From: Conyzicola lurida
GTDB taxonomy: Bacteria > Actinomycetota > Actinomycetes > Actinomycetales > Microbacteriaceae
Direction of reading: 5' to 3'
Assembly: GCF_014204935.1 (NCBI RefSeq)
Contig: NZ_JACHMJ010000001.1
Location: 1,240,001-1,304,000, forward strand
Length of the DNA: 64,000 nucleotides
Shown here: positions 42,157 through 51,023 of the stretch, in pieces
Numbering within the stretch: the first letter of the stretch is position 1
Layout: each line of letters starts with the position of its first letter
The notes under the pieces: model-generated
Database searches by the model: none
What the model was told of the DNA's origin: nothing
Seen by the model: only the letters and a program-made list of their open reading frames with translations
Translations under genes and position numbers: made by a program

Positions 42157-43866
42157 ATGTCCCGTGCCACCCCCACCACCGCCTTCCGCACCGCCCGCGA
42201 CCGACTGCTCGAGCTACGGCTCGACCACGAGGCGGCGGCGGCCGAGTTCGCCTGGCCCGACGTCGGTCCCGCGTTCAACTGGTCGGTCGACTGGTTCGAC
42301 CGGATCGCCGAGGGCAACCAGAAGACCGCTCTGTGGATCGTCGAGGAGGACGGCAGCGAGCAGAAGGTCACCTTCGACGCGATGCGCCGCCGCTCCGACC
42401 AGGTCGCCGCGTGGCTGCAGCGCCTCGGTGTCGGCGCGGGCGACCACGTCATGCTGATGCTCGGCAACCAGGTCGAGCTGTGGGAATCGATGCTCGCCAT
42501 CATGAAGTCCGGCGCCGTCATCCTGCCGACCTCGACCGTGCTCACCTCCGCCGATCTCTCCGACCGTATCGAGCGCGCCGGCGTCACCCACGTCATCGCC
42601 AACGTCGAGGACGCGCCGAAGTTCGACGCGCTCGGCGACGGCTTCACGCGCATCCTGATCGGCGACAGCCTGCCCGGTTGGGTGCCGTACACCGACTCGG
42701 CCGCCGAGACCGCGGCGCCCACGCCCGTCGCCGTCCTGACGGGCGACCCGTCGCTCATCTACTTCACCTCGGGCACCACCAGCAAACCGAAGATGGTCGT
42801 CCACACGCAGTCGTCGTACCCGGTGGGCCACCTCTCGACGATGTACTGGCTCGGCCTGCAGCCCGGCGACGTGCATCTCGCCATCAGCTCGCCCGGCTGG
42901 GGCAAGCACGCGTGGAGCTGCTTCTTCGCCCCGTGGAACGCCGAGGCGACGGTCTTCGTCTACAACTACAGCAGGTTCGACCCCGCCGCCCTGCGGGTCC
43001 AGCTCGAGCGGGCAGAGGTCACTACCTTCTGCGCCCCGCCCACCGTCTGGCGCATGCTGATCCAGTCGCAGCTCGGCGCGAAGCCGTCCCACCTGCGCGA
43101 GGCGCTCTCCGCGGGCGAGCCGCTCAACCCCGAGGTGATCAGCCAGGTGCAGCGCGCGTGGGGACTCGTGATCCGCGACGACTACGGCCAGACCGAGACC
43201 ACCGCGATCATCGCGAACGCCCCCGGCTCCGCGCTCAAGGCCGGCTCGATGGGCATCCCGCTGCCCGGCGTGAAGGTCGTGCTGGTCGACCCGCTCACGG
43301 GAGAGCTCTCCGACGAGGGCGAGATCTGCCTCGATCTCTCCTCGCCGGCGGTCAACCTGATGGCCGGTTACCACGGCGATCCCGAGCGCAGCGCCGACGT
43401 GGTCCGCGACGGGTATTTCCACACCGGCGACGTCGCCGTGCGCGACGAGAACGGCTACATCACGTTCGTCGGCCGCACCGACGACATCTTCAAATCGAGC
43501 GACTACAAGGTCTCCCCGTTCGAGGTGGAGAGCGCGCTGATCGAACACGCGGCCGTCGCCGAGGCCGCGGTGGTACCGGCGCCCGACGACACGCGCCTCA
43601 ACATCACCAAGGCGTACATCGTGCTCGCCGCCGGGTGGGAGCCGTCCGAGGCGACCGCGCTCGAGATCCTGCACCACGCCCGCGTCAGCCTGCCGCCGTA
43701 CTTCCGGGTGCGCCGCATCGAGTTCTTCGAGCTGCCGAAGACCAACTCGGGCAAGATCCGCCGCGTCGAGCTGCGCGAGCGCGAGAACGAAGCGGCGGCC
43801 GCCGGGCTGCGCCTTCCCGACGAGTGGCGCGACGACCAGTTCCCGCAGTTGAAGGGCCGCTCGTGA
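42157..43866 (+). CDS. acyl-CoA synthetase (AMP-forming), acetyl/medium-chain type
   Basis: A 569-residue member of the ANL superfamily. The P-loop is IYFTSGTTSKPKMVVH (about 203-218), A5 is DDYGQTETT (about 345), A7 is DGYFHTGDVA, A8 is FVGRTDDIFKSSDYKVSPFE (about 436-455), and the catalytic Lys is in PKTNSGKIRRVE (about 527). The N-terminal FNWSVDWFDRIA matches acetyl-/medium-chain acyl-CoA synthetases (MACS/ACSM). It activates a carboxylic acid to its CoA thioester via an acyl-AMP; the acid is not known. ATG 42157 is chosen by homology; an earlier ATG at 42146 is in another frame. It overlaps the cupin gene by 4 bp. Confidence 0.9.
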   Translation: MSRATPTTAFRTARDRLLELRLDHEAAAAEFAWPDVGPAFNWSVDWFDRIAEGNQKTALWIVEEDGSEQKVTFDAMRRRSDQVAAWLQRLGVGAGDHVMLMLGNQVELWESMLAIMKSGAVILPTSTVLTSADLSDRIERAGVTHVIANVEDAPKFDALGDGFTRILIGDSLPGWVPYTDSAAETAAPTPVAVLTGDPSLIYFTSGTTSKPKMVVHTQSSYPVGHLSTMYWLGLQPGDVHLAISSPGWGKHAWSCFFAPWNAEATVFVYNYSRFDPAALRVQLERAEVTTFCAPPTVWRMLIQSQLGAKPSHLREALSAGEPLNPEVISQVQRAWGLVIRDDYGQTETTAIIANAPGSALKAGSMGIPLPGVKVVLVDPLTGELSDEGEICLDLSSPAVNLMAGYHGDPERSADVVRDGYFHTGDVAVRDENGYITFVGRTDDIFKSSDYKVSPFEVESALIEHAAVAEAAVVPAPDDTRLNITKAYIVLAAGWEPSEATALEILHHARVSLPPYFRVRRIEFFELPKTNSGKIRRVELRERENEAAAAGLRLPDEWRDDQFPQLKGRS

Positions 43867-44330
43867 GGGCGGTGCGCCGCACGGCCGACGGCGCGTTCGT
43901 CGAGGAGCTCGAGGTGCCGCCCCTCGCCCGTCACCTCGAACTCGAGCCGCACCCCGAGGGCGGCTGGTACCGACGCACCTGGGCCTCGGCCGACACGGTC
44001 GCGACACCCGCGGGCGACCGTCCGGCCGGCACGCTCATCGTCTTCCTGCTCCCCGCGGGCGAGGCCTCGGCCTGGCACCGTGTCGCGTCGACCGAGATCT
44101 GGATCGGCGGCGGCCTCGGCCCCGTCGTCCTCGAGACCGGCGGGTCCGGCGAAACACCGGCGACGGATGCCACGGTGCGGCTCGGCGCGGACGCCGCCGC
44201 AGGCGAGACCCCGCAGTTCGAGATCGCCCCGAACGTCTGGCAGCGGACACTGCCGGCCGACCACGACTCCCTCGTGAGCTGTCTCGTGTCGCCCGGGTTC
44301 GACTTCGCCGACTTCACGCTCGCGATCTAG
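43863..44330 (+). CDS. DUF985 cupin-fold protein
   Basis: A 155-residue cupin of the DUF985 family. The signature is LELEPHPEGGWYRRTW (about 23-38), then LIVFLLPAGEASAWHRVAST (the metal-type His in WHRV) and the late NVWQRTL..DHDSLVSCLVSPGFDFADF. Family members bind a small ligand in a beta-barrel; function is unknown, with isomerase or epimerase-like activity suggested. The start GTG overlaps the acyl-CoA synthetase stop, so they are co-translated. The next gene is convergent, 23 bp away. Confidence 0.86.
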   Translation: MRAVRRTADGAFVEELEVPPLARHLELEPHPEGGWYRRTWASADTVATPAGDRPAGTLIVFLLPAGEASAWHRVASTEIWIGGGLGPVVLETGGSGETPATDATVRLGADAAAGETPQFEIAPNVWQRTLPADHDSLVSCLVSPGFDFADFTLAI

Positions 44331-44353
44331 TACGCCCGCGGCAACCCGCGCGC

Positions 44354-45859
44354 CTAGTCCGTCCGGGGGTGCGCAGCCAGGTACGCGTGCACCGAGCTCA
44401 CCACCACCGACCCCTCGCCGACCGCCGATGCGACGCGCTTCACCGAGCCGCGTCGCACGTCGCCCACCGCGAAAAAGCCGGGCAGCGACGACTCGAGCGG
44501 CGCGGGAGGCTGCTCGTGCGGCCACGCCCGCCGGCCACCCTCGGTCAGCACGTCGGCGCCGGTGATGACGTAGCCCCAGCGGTCGCGCAGAACCTCCGGC
44601 GGCACCCAGTCGGTGTGCGGGGCGGCGCCGATCGTGATGAACAGCGCGTCGCAGCGCACGGTCGACCGGCGTCCGGACACGCGGTCGGCGAGCACCACGT
44701 GGTCGAGCCGCCCGTCGGTGCCGCCGCCGCCCGCCACCTTCGCTTCCGTCAGGATCGCGACATCCGCCGCCGCCAGCTCGTCGATCAGGTACTGGGACAT
44801 GCTGTCGGCCAGATCCGCGCCGCGCACCACGAGCGACACCGACGCGGCGTAGCGGGCGAGGTGCAGCGCCGCCTGTCCCGCCGAGTTGCCGCCGCCCACG
44901 ACGAGCACGACCCGGCCGGTCTGCTCCTTGGCCTCGAGCGCCGACGCCCCGTAGAACACCGAGGTACCGACGAACGGGTCGAGCCCGGGGATGGCGAGCC
45001 GACGGTAGGAGACCCCGGTGGCGAGGATCACGCTGCGCGCGGTGACCGTCTCGTTCGGCGCGACGGCGAGCACGCTGCGGCCGTCGATCACCGACATCCC
45101 GACGACCTCCCGGGTTAGGGCGAACCGCGCCCCGAACACCCAGGCCTGCTGGTAGGCGCGCTCGGCCAACTCGACCCCCGACACCCCGCGGGCGAAGCCG
45201 AGGTAGTTGCGGATCAGCGAGCTCGATCCGGCCTGGCCGCCCACCGCCCGCTGCTCGACGACGAGCGTCGACAGGCCCTCCGATGCCGCGTACACGGCCG
45301 CCGCGAGACCGGCGGGTCCGGCACCGACGATGGCGAGGTCGACGGGTTCGGCGGGCAGCTCCGTCGACAGACCGTGCGCGCGGGCGAGGTCGGGGTCGCC
45401 GCGCACGGCCGTGATGTCGGCGGGGGAGTCGTCGGTGCTGCGCCGCCAGTCGAGCAGCAGGTCGGTCACCGTGCGGTGGAAGTACTCGTCGGCCGGCTGG
45501 CGGGGCCGCACCACGTAGTAGTCGATGAGCGTCGACGCCATCAGCCGCAGCACGCCCGCGGCCACGTCGGGGTCCGCCCAGTCGCCCCACTCGATCACGA
45601 GGGCGCGGCGGGCGGTGGGGAACAGGCGGCGGGTCGCGGCGAAGAGCGTACCGGTCACGTCGTCGCTCAGTACGAGAGCCGCCGGGTGACCGTCGGCGGC
45701 GGTGCGGGAGAGCTGCTCTTCCCCGCCGTCGGCGACCGCGAGCACGCGGTAGTCGGCGCCGAGCCGCTTGGAGAGTTCGTCGGCGGTGAAGGTCAGAGCC
45801 GGCGGGTGGGCGAGCGACAGAAGGACGACGGGCAGGGGTGCGGGGTCGGGATTCGTCAT
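44354..45859 (-). CDS. FAD pyridine-nucleotide oxidoreductase, thioredoxin-reductase-like without CxxC, N-terminal receiver-like domain
   Basis: A 501-residue protein. Residues 1-140 resemble a degenerate response-regulator receiver (PAALVLSDDVTGTLFAATRR). Residues 170-495 are a thioredoxin-reductase fold: FAD motif VGAGPAGLAAAVYAASEG, NAD(P)H motif LVVGGGNSAGQAALHLAR, and late FAD motif FAVGDVRRGSVKRV. The place where thioredoxin reductase has CATC reads TSVFYGASALEAK, so the redox-active disulphide is absent and it cannot be a thioredoxin reductase. It is more like the Fdx-NADP reductase-like or TRi-type proteins; the electron acceptor is unknown. It is divergent from the DUF4062-STAND gene (77 bp apart). 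Confidence 0.83.
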   Translation of the reverse strand: MTNPDPAPLPVVLLSLAHPPALTFTADELSKRLGADYRVLAVADGGEEQLSRTAADGHPAALVLSDDVTGTLFAATRRLFPTARRALVIEWGDWADPDVAAGVLRLMASTLIDYYVVRPRQPADEYFHRTVTDLLLDWRRSTDDSPADITAVRGDPDLARAHGLSTELPAEPVDLAIVGAGPAGLAAAVYAASEGLSTLVVEQRAVGGQAGSSSLIRNYLGFARGVSGVELAERAYQQAWVFGARFALTREVVGMSVIDGRSVLAVAPNETVTARSVILATGVSYRRLAIPGLDPFVGTSVFYGASALEAKEQTGRVVLVVGGGNSAGQAALHLARYAASVSLVVRGADLADSMSQYLIDELAAADVAILTEAKVAGGGGTDGRLDHVVLADRVSGRRSTVRCDALFITIGAAPHTDWVPPEVLRDRWGYVITGADVLTEGGRRAWPHEQPPAPLESSLPGFFAVGDVRRGSVKRVASAVGEGSVVVSSVHAYLAAHPRTD

Positions 45860-45935
45860 GCGACAGGCCTACACGGGCCGGGCAGGTCGGCGCACTCACT
45901 AGACAGCACGCGGCGACGCGCGCAGACTGCCAGCC

Positions 45936-48584
45936 ATGGAACGAATGACTGGCTCCATTCGCACACCCGACCAACGACTCCGAGTCTTCATCAGCTCGAC
46001 GCTGAAAGAGCTCGCGCCCGAACGCAGAGTGGCGCGCGCCGCGGCGGAGCGGCTGCATCTCGCCCCCGTGATGTTCGAACTCGGTGCCCGCCCGCACGCG
46101 CCCCGTGACCTCTACCGCGCCTATCTCGCCCAGAGCGACGTCTTCGTCGGCCTCTACGCCGAGCGGTACGGCTGGGTCGCGCCGGGCGAGGAAGTGTCGG
46201 GGTTGGAGGACGAGTACAACCTCGCCCCACGGCACCTGCCCAAGCTCATCTACATCAAGGATCCGGTGGACGAGCGCGAGCCACGGCTGGTCGAGCTGCT
46301 CGACCGCGTGCGCACCGACGACACCGCCTCGTTCAAGTACTACTCCTCGGTGCGCGAGTTCGGGCAGCTGCTCGAGAACGACCTCGCCACCCTGCTCGCC
46401 GAGCGTTTCGACGCCTCCCGGACGGCCGCCGCGCCGCCGTCCGCCGACGAACTGCCGCCCGCGGAGACTCCGCGGCAGAGCTCCGAGATCTCGCTGCCGA
46501 CACAGCTCACCGAGCTGATCGGCCGCGACGCCGAGGTGCATCGGCTCGACGCTCTGCTGCGCCGCGATTCGGCCCGCTTCATCACCCTCACCGGCCCGGG
46601 CGGCATCGGCAAGAGCCGGCTCGCGGTCGCGGCGGCGTCGCGGGCGGCCGACCACTTCCCGGGCGGCGTCGTGTTCGTCGACCTCGCGCCCGTTCACGAC
46701 CCGGCCCTCGTGGTGAACGCGATCGCGGCGGCCCTCGGCGTGCGCGACCCCGGCGATGCGCCGCTCGTCGAGAAGCTGACGACCGCCATCCGCACCCGCC
46801 GCCTGCTGCTGGTGCTCGACAACGTCGAACAGGTGCTCGGCGCCGCTCCGCTGTTCGTCGACCTGCTGCGCGCGGCACCCGGACTCACCCTCCTGCTCAC
46901 GAGCCGTGCCCTGGTGCGCGTGTCCGCCGAGCAGAGCGTCGAGGTCGGCCCGCTCGCGCTGCCGACGCTGGGGCGGGGTCTCACCGTCGCCGACGTGCTC
47001 GCCGCGCCATCCGTCGCCCTCTTCGTCGAACGCGCCCACGCCGTGCGTCCGGACTTCGAGGTGACGCCGGAGAACGTCGAGGCCGTCGCGCGCATCTGCG
47101 TGGCGCTCGACGGCGTGCCCCTCGCGCTCGAACTCGCCGCGGCCCGCATCCGGGTGCTGACCCCCGCCGCGATGTTGGAACGGCACGAGCGCGGGCTGCC
47201 GTTGCCGGTGTGGGGCATGCGCGACCTGCCCGAGCGCCAGCAGACCCTGCGCAACACGATCGAGTGGAGCACCGGGCTGCTCGGCGAGAGCGAGAAGAAC
47301 CTGCTGTTCATGCTCGGCGTCTTCGAGGGCGGGTTCTCGCTCGAGGCCGCGGAGGCGGTCGGCGGCGACGACGCCCTCGGCAACCTCGCGGTGCTCGTCG
47401 ACAACTCGCTCGTGCGCCAGCAGGACTTGCGCGAGCGGTCGTACTTCACCATGCTCGCCTCGGTGCGCGAGTACGCGCTCGAACGGCTGGAGGAGAACGG
47501 CACCCTGGCGGCGACCCGCGAGCGGCACGCCGCCTTCTTCATCGAATCGGGGCGCGACATCGAGATCGCTATCGAGGGGCACCGCCAGCGCGAGCTCGTG
47601 CAGCAGCTGCGCGAGGACACCCCCAATCTTCGTGCGACGGTGCGCTATCTGCTCGACCGTCGCGAGTGGGACCGCGCGGCCGAGTTCGCCTGGTACCTCT
47701 ACCTGTACTGGTGGATCGGCGGTCTGCTCGGCGAGGTGCGCGGCTGGATGGACGTGCCGCTCTCCTCGGGCGACGAGCTCCGCGACGAGACCCGGGCCAT
47801 CGCGCTCTATTTCACCCGGGCCATCACCTTCTGGCAGGACCCCGCCGTCGTCGTCGTCGCGGGACTCACCGAGAGCGCCGAGCTGTTCGAGCGCGAGCAG
47901 AACCCGGCGGGCGAGGCGCTCGCGCGGGTGTCGCTCGCCCTCGCGATGCTCGCGGACGACCCGCCCGACCCCGCCCGTGCCGACGACGAGCTCGAAACGA
48001 GTCTCACGCTGTTCCGTGAGTCGGATGACGCCTGGGGAGAGTCCCTCGTGCTGGTGTCGCTCGGCCGGGTCGCGCTGCTGCAGAACCAGCTGCACCGCGC
48101 CATCAACCGGTTCGACGAGGGGTTGGCGATCACTCGGCGCGAGCGGGACAGCCTGGGTGAGACGATCGCGCTGCACCATCTCGGCTGGGCCAAGCTGCTC
48201 GGCGGCGACCTGGGTGCGGCTCGCGGCCTGTTCGCACGCAGCGTGACCCTCGCGGCCGAGCTCGGCCACGAAGAGGGGATCGCCTACGGTCTCGAGGGGC
48301 TCGTCGCCGTCGTCGCGACCGAGGGCGACGTCGACCGGGCCGGGCGGCTGCTCGGCGCCGCCGACCGGCTGCGCGAGGAGCGCGGCATTTTCAACGCCGC
48401 CGCGTTCTCCTTCCACCGCGGCATCGTCGAGCGCATCCTCGCGGGGGACCGGGCGGGAGAGTTCGCGACCGCCCGCGTGCTCGGCCGGGAGCTCTCCGCG
48501 GAGGACGCGGTCGCCGAGGCACTGTCGGACGCCCCTCCGGCAGCGGTGACCGTCAGCCGGCCGTCATCCGGGGCCCTCGAATGA
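45936..48584 (+). CDS. DUF4062-STAND NTPase with TPR-like repeats
   Basis: An 882-residue multidomain protein. The N-terminal DUF4062 domain (about 13-110) has LRVFISSTLKELAPERR, VFVGLYAERYGWV and LIYIKDPVDEREPRL, a TIR-like fold often fused to STAND NTPases. The NB-ARC-type NTPase domain follows (about 190-440): Walker A LTGPGGIGKSRLA (about 215), Walker B LLLVLDNVEQVL and sensor LLLTSRALVRV. A winged-helix-like region (NTIEWSTGLL) is next, and the last 350 residues are TPR-like repeats. This layout is that of STAND signalling ATPases acting in transcription or antiphage immunity. The stop overlaps a membrane-protein gene by 4 bp. Confidence 0.85.
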   Translation: MERMTGSIRTPDQRLRVFISSTLKELAPERRVARAAAERLHLAPVMFELGARPHAPRDLYRAYLAQSDVFVGLYAERYGWVAPGEEVSGLEDEYNLAPRHLPKLIYIKDPVDEREPRLVELLDRVRTDDTASFKYYSSVREFGQLLENDLATLLAERFDASRTAAAPPSADELPPAETPRQSSEISLPTQLTELIGRDAEVHRLDALLRRDSARFITLTGPGGIGKSRLAVAAASRAADHFPGGVVFVDLAPVHDPALVVNAIAAALGVRDPGDAPLVEKLTTAIRTRRLLLVLDNVEQVLGAAPLFVDLLRAAPGLTLLLTSRALVRVSAEQSVEVGPLALPTLGRGLTVADVLAAPSVALFVERAHAVRPDFEVTPENVEAVARICVALDGVPLALELAAARIRVLTPAAMLERHERGLPLPVWGMRDLPERQQTLRNTIEWSTGLLGESEKNLLFMLGVFEGGFSLEAAEAVGGDDALGNLAVLVDNSLVRQQDLRERSYFTMLASVREYALERLEENGTLAATRERHAAFFIESGRDIEIAIEGHRQRELVQQLREDTPNLRATVRYLLDRREWDRAAEFAWYLYLYWWIGGLLGEVRGWMDVPLSSGDELRDETRAIALYFTRAITFWQDPAVVVVAGLTESAELFEREQNPAGEALARVSLALAMLADDPPDPARADDELETSLTLFRESDDAWGESLVLVSLGRVALLQNQLHRAINRFDEGLAITRRERDSLGETIALHHLGWAKLLGGDLGAARGLFARSVTLAAELGHEEGIAYGLEGLVAVVATEGDVDRAGRLLGAADRLREERGIFNAAAFSFHRGIVERILAGDRAGEFATARVLGRELSAEDAVAEALSDAPPAAVTVSRPSSGALE

Positions 48585-49405
48585 CCGACGCGGTACGGAC
48601 GGCCACGCGCGTCGTGGCCGCCGTGATCATCCCGTTCCTCGTGGTGGCGAGCGTGCTTCTCTACCTGCTGCCGACCACGACCGGGGAGCTCTTCGCCTGG
48701 ACGATCGAGCCGCGGCTCAGCGCCATGTTCCTCGGCTGCGCCTACATCGGCGGCATCTGGTTCTTCGGCCGGGTGTTGCGCGCGCGGCGCTGGCACCACG
48801 TGAAGTACGGCTTTCCCGCCGTCATCCTGTTCGCCAGCCTGCTCGGTATCGCGACACTGCTGCACTGGGACCGGTTCCACTTCGGGCACATCTCGTTCAT
48901 CACCTGGACGACGCTGTACCTGACGACGCCGTTCGCCGTGCTGGCGGTGACGTTGCGCAACTGGGATGCCGACCCGGCGACGCCCGACCGCGGCGACTTC
49001 GCGATCCCACTGCCCGCCCGGGCGCTGCTGGCGGTGGTGGGGGCCGCGTCGCTCGTCTGCGGGCTGACGCTCTTCGCCGTGCCGACGCTCGCGACGGAGG
49101 CCTGGGCGTGGTCGCTCACCCCGCTCACCGCCCGCGTGGTCGGGGCGATCCTGACCCTGCCCGGCGCGGTGAACCTGTTCCTGCTGCGCGACGCGCGGTG
49201 GAGCGCGTTCCGGTTGATCTTCCAGGCGCAGCTGGTGAGCCTCGGCTTCATCGTGCTGGCGCTGGTCATCGCCCGCGCCGATCTGGTCGGCCCGCGTCCC
49301 GTCGTCGCGGCGCTCATCGTCGGCCTCGTCGGGTCGCTGCTCGCCTACGTCGCTTTCTACGCCTACTGCGAGCGGCGGCGGGCCCCGTCAGCCGTGGGCG
49401 AGTAG
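48581..49405 (+). CDS. multi-spanning membrane protein of unknown function
   Basis: A 274-residue protein with seven to eight hydrophobic segments, including VVAAVIIPFLVVASVLLYLL at the N-terminus, LGCAYIGGIWFFGRVL, LFASLLGIATLLHW, a GLTLFAVPTL segment and a final VAALIVGLVGSLLAYVAFYA. A charged loop (RNWDADPATPDRGD) sits near 127. No transporter signature is identified. It overlaps the STAND gene by 4 bp (ATGA), so it is co-translated and may be the membrane partner of that NTPase. Its 3' end overlaps the convergent membrane protein gene by 18 bp. Confidence 0.7.
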   Translation: MTDAVRTATRVVAAVIIPFLVVASVLLYLLPTTTGELFAWTIEPRLSAMFLGCAYIGGIWFFGRVLRARRWHHVKYGFPAVILFASLLGIATLLHWDRFHFGHISFITWTTLYLTTPFAVLAVTLRNWDADPATPDRGDFAIPLPARALLAVVGAASLVCGLTLFAVPTLATEAWAWSLTPLTARVVGAILTLPGAVNLFLLRDARWSAFRLIFQAQLVSLGFIVLALVIARADLVGPRPVVAALIVGLVGSLLAYVAFYAYCERRRAPSAVGE

Positions 49406-49906
49406 CTGCACGAGGATCACGGCCAGGCCGAAGACCAGGAGCGCGAAGAAGACGGCGAGCTTCGCCCACCATCGCAGCGACGACCGGAACACCGCGAGGT
49501 AGCCGACCGCGCCGAGGGTGAGCGCCATGATCGCGATCGCGACCGCGAGGGCCGTCTCCACCGGGATCCACCCGACGACGGCGAGCACCAGCACGACGAC
49601 CGGCAGCACGACCGTGGCGAGAGCGCCCGACGACACCCGTACCAGGCCGGCGAACTCCGCCGCCTTCGGCAGGTGGCCGTGCACGCCGAGGTGGGCGATG
49701 ATGTCGCTGACGAGTCCCGCCGAGCCGGCGCCGACGGCCGCGATCAGCAGCGACGTCACGGCGGTCAGCGGCTCGGTGTCGGACGCGTGCGCATTGAGCC
49801 CGAGCAGCACGGCGAGCCCGATGAACGAGACGTAGACGCGCTCCTTCAAGTACGGCACGAGCTGTTCGGGGGTGGGGCGTTGCCGGGCGGGGCTCGTCGA
49901 GGTCAT
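49388..49906 (-). CDS. small four-helix membrane protein
   Basis: A 172-residue protein with about five hydrophobic segments (VSFIGLAVLLGLNAH, VTSLLIAAVGAGSAGLVSDI, VVLPVVVLVLAVVGW, ALAVAIAIMALTLGAVGYLA, AVFFALLVFGLAVILVQLL) and a Pro/Arg-rich N-terminus. ATG at 49906 (MTSTSPARQRPTPEQLV) is preferred; upstream in-frame starts would lengthen it into the promoter of the next divergent gene. No family was recognised with confidence. It overlaps the end of the preceding convergent gene slightly. Confidence 0.62.
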   Translation of the reverse strand: MTSTSPARQRPTPEQLVPYLKERVYVSFIGLAVLLGLNAHASDTEPLTAVTSLLIAAVGAGSAGLVSDIIAHLGVHGHLPKAAEFAGLVRVSSGALATVVLPVVVLVLAVVGWIPVETALAVAIAIMALTLGAVGYLAVFRSSLRWWAKLAVFFALLVFGLAVILVQLLAHG

Positions 49907-49983
49907 CCGTCCAGTGTGAAGCATGGCGGGGCGGGCGATCGCATCGTTATCCTGAGTCATCGCGAACGACGAACGGGAGAATC

Positions 49984-50448
49984 ATGTCGTCCATCAGCCC
50001 CTTCCTCTGGTTCGACAAGGACGCCTACGAGGCGGCCGAATTGTACGTCTCGCTCTTCCCCGACTCGCGCATCCTCAACGTCGGGCGCTACCCGGATGGG
50101 AGCCCGGGGGAGCCGGGATCGGTGATGTCTGTGTCGTTCGTGCTCGACGGCCTCGAGGTGCAGGCCCTCAACGCCGGCCCGCAGTTCCCGTTCACCGAGG
50201 CGTTCTCGTTCTTCGTCCAGGCCGACACCCAGGAGAAGATCGACCGCTACTGGGACGCTCTCATCGCCGACGGGGGAGCGCCGAGCCAGTGCGGCTGGCT
50301 CAAGGACCGCTTCGGCCTGTCGTGGCAGATCGTGCCCCCGCGGCTGGGCGAGCTGCTCGGCGACCCCGACCCCGAACGGGCGGGTCGCGTGATGCAGGCG
50401 ATGCTCGGTATGCAGAAGATCGTCATCGCCGACCTCGAAGCGGCCTGA
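49984..50448 (+). CDS. VOC/PhnB-like protein
   Basis: A 154-residue protein of the PhnB branch of the vicinal-oxygen-chelate (glyoxalase/bleomycin-resistance) fold, often annotated as 3-demethylubiquinone-9 3-methyltransferase-like. The pattern is FLWFDKDAYEAAELYVSLFP, VSFVLDGLEVQALNAGPQF, FTEAFSFFVQ and WLKDRFGLSWQIVPPRLGEL. The metal ligands of true glyoxalases are not all present. The ATG has GGAGAATC upstream. It is monocistronic; substrate unknown. Confidence 0.84.
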   Translation: MSSISPFLWFDKDAYEAAELYVSLFPDSRILNVGRYPDGSPGEPGSVMSVSFVLDGLEVQALNAGPQFPFTEAFSFFVQADTQEKIDRYWDALIADGGAPSQCGWLKDRFGLSWQIVPPRLGELLGDPDPERAGRVMQAMLGMQKIVIADLEAA

Positions 50449-50471
50449 ACCGTCGTCGGTCGAGCAACTCG

Positions 50472-50876
50472 TCAGTCGCGGTGCGGCGGGCCGACCCGCA
50501 GCACGTCGTCGGCCGGCAGCGTGATCGTCGCGACCGCGTCTTCCTCGTCCGGGTCGGGCAACGCCACCCGCACCGTGCACTCGTTCTTGTCGAGCTCGAC
50601 GATGACGACGCGTCGCCATTCCCAGTGCGGTTCGGGATGACGCAGGTCCGAGTCATCCCGCAGCGGGCGGGGTGCGAGGCACCACCAGTAGTTGGCGAGC
50701 GAGATCAGGCCGCGGTCTCCGAGCACCGACTCCGCCTCGGTGCGCGTGCCGGGTTCGCCGAGCGGATGGCCGATCAGGTTGAGCGGCACGAATCGCCCGT
50801 CCTCGCCCGACGGGTCGAGGTATCCGGTCAGCTCCCCGTCGCTCGGACGGTGGAAAGCGATCCATTGCTCTGCCAC
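50472..50876 (-). CDS. hypothetical protein
   Basis: A 134-residue soluble acidic protein with many Trp/Pro residues (WIAFHRPSDGELTGYLDPSG, FVPLNLIGHPLGEPG, RDDSDLRHPEPHWEWRRVVI). No domain is recognised. The pattern GYL.P.....FVPL...G.PLG and the acidic C-terminus resemble small actinobacterial proteins that are widespread but uncharacterised. It starts with ATG and is convergent with the PhnB-like gene. Confidence 0.62.
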   Translation of the reverse strand: MAEQWIAFHRPSDGELTGYLDPSGEDGRFVPLNLIGHPLGEPGTRTEAESVLGDRGLISLANYWWCLAPRPLRDDSDLRHPEPHWEWRRVVIVELDKNECTVRVALPDPDEEDAVATITLPADDVLRVGPPHRD

Positions 50877-50944
50877 GGCACGAATGTAGCACCGGGATAC
50901 CGAGGTGACGAAGGAAAACTACCGAGGTCAGGTCGCCCGATTAC

Positions 50945-50981
50945 CTAATTTCGGCGACTAAGCCTGTCCTAACCGAATTAG
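50945..50981 (+). promoter_or_regulatory. imperfect inverted repeat in the promoter region of the SnoaL-like gene
   Basis: CTAATTTCGG and CCGAATTAG are near-perfect inverted copies with an 18-nt gap, lying in an unusually A/T-rich stretch about 45-80 bp before the SnoaL-like gene. It may be an operator or stem-loop; no regulator is identified. Confidence 0.3.
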
Positions 50982-51023
50982 CCGGATTTACGATTGAGCG
51001 TAATTCACATTGGGGGAGCTACT

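Noticed and set aside
44354-45859. Thioredoxin reductase annotation
   Set aside because: The CxxC active-site cysteines are missing, so the standard name would mislead.
43503-48416. A 1637-residue open frame on the minus strand across the STAND, flavoprotein and synthetase genes
   Set aside because: It is a high-GC shadow: it lies antisense to three genes with clear motifs, its composition is Arg/Gly/Ala-rich, and no domain is seen.
49907-49960. Longer start for the small membrane protein at 49388-49906
   Set aside because: The extra 18 residues would run into the promoter of the divergent PhnB-like gene and have no ribosome-binding site.
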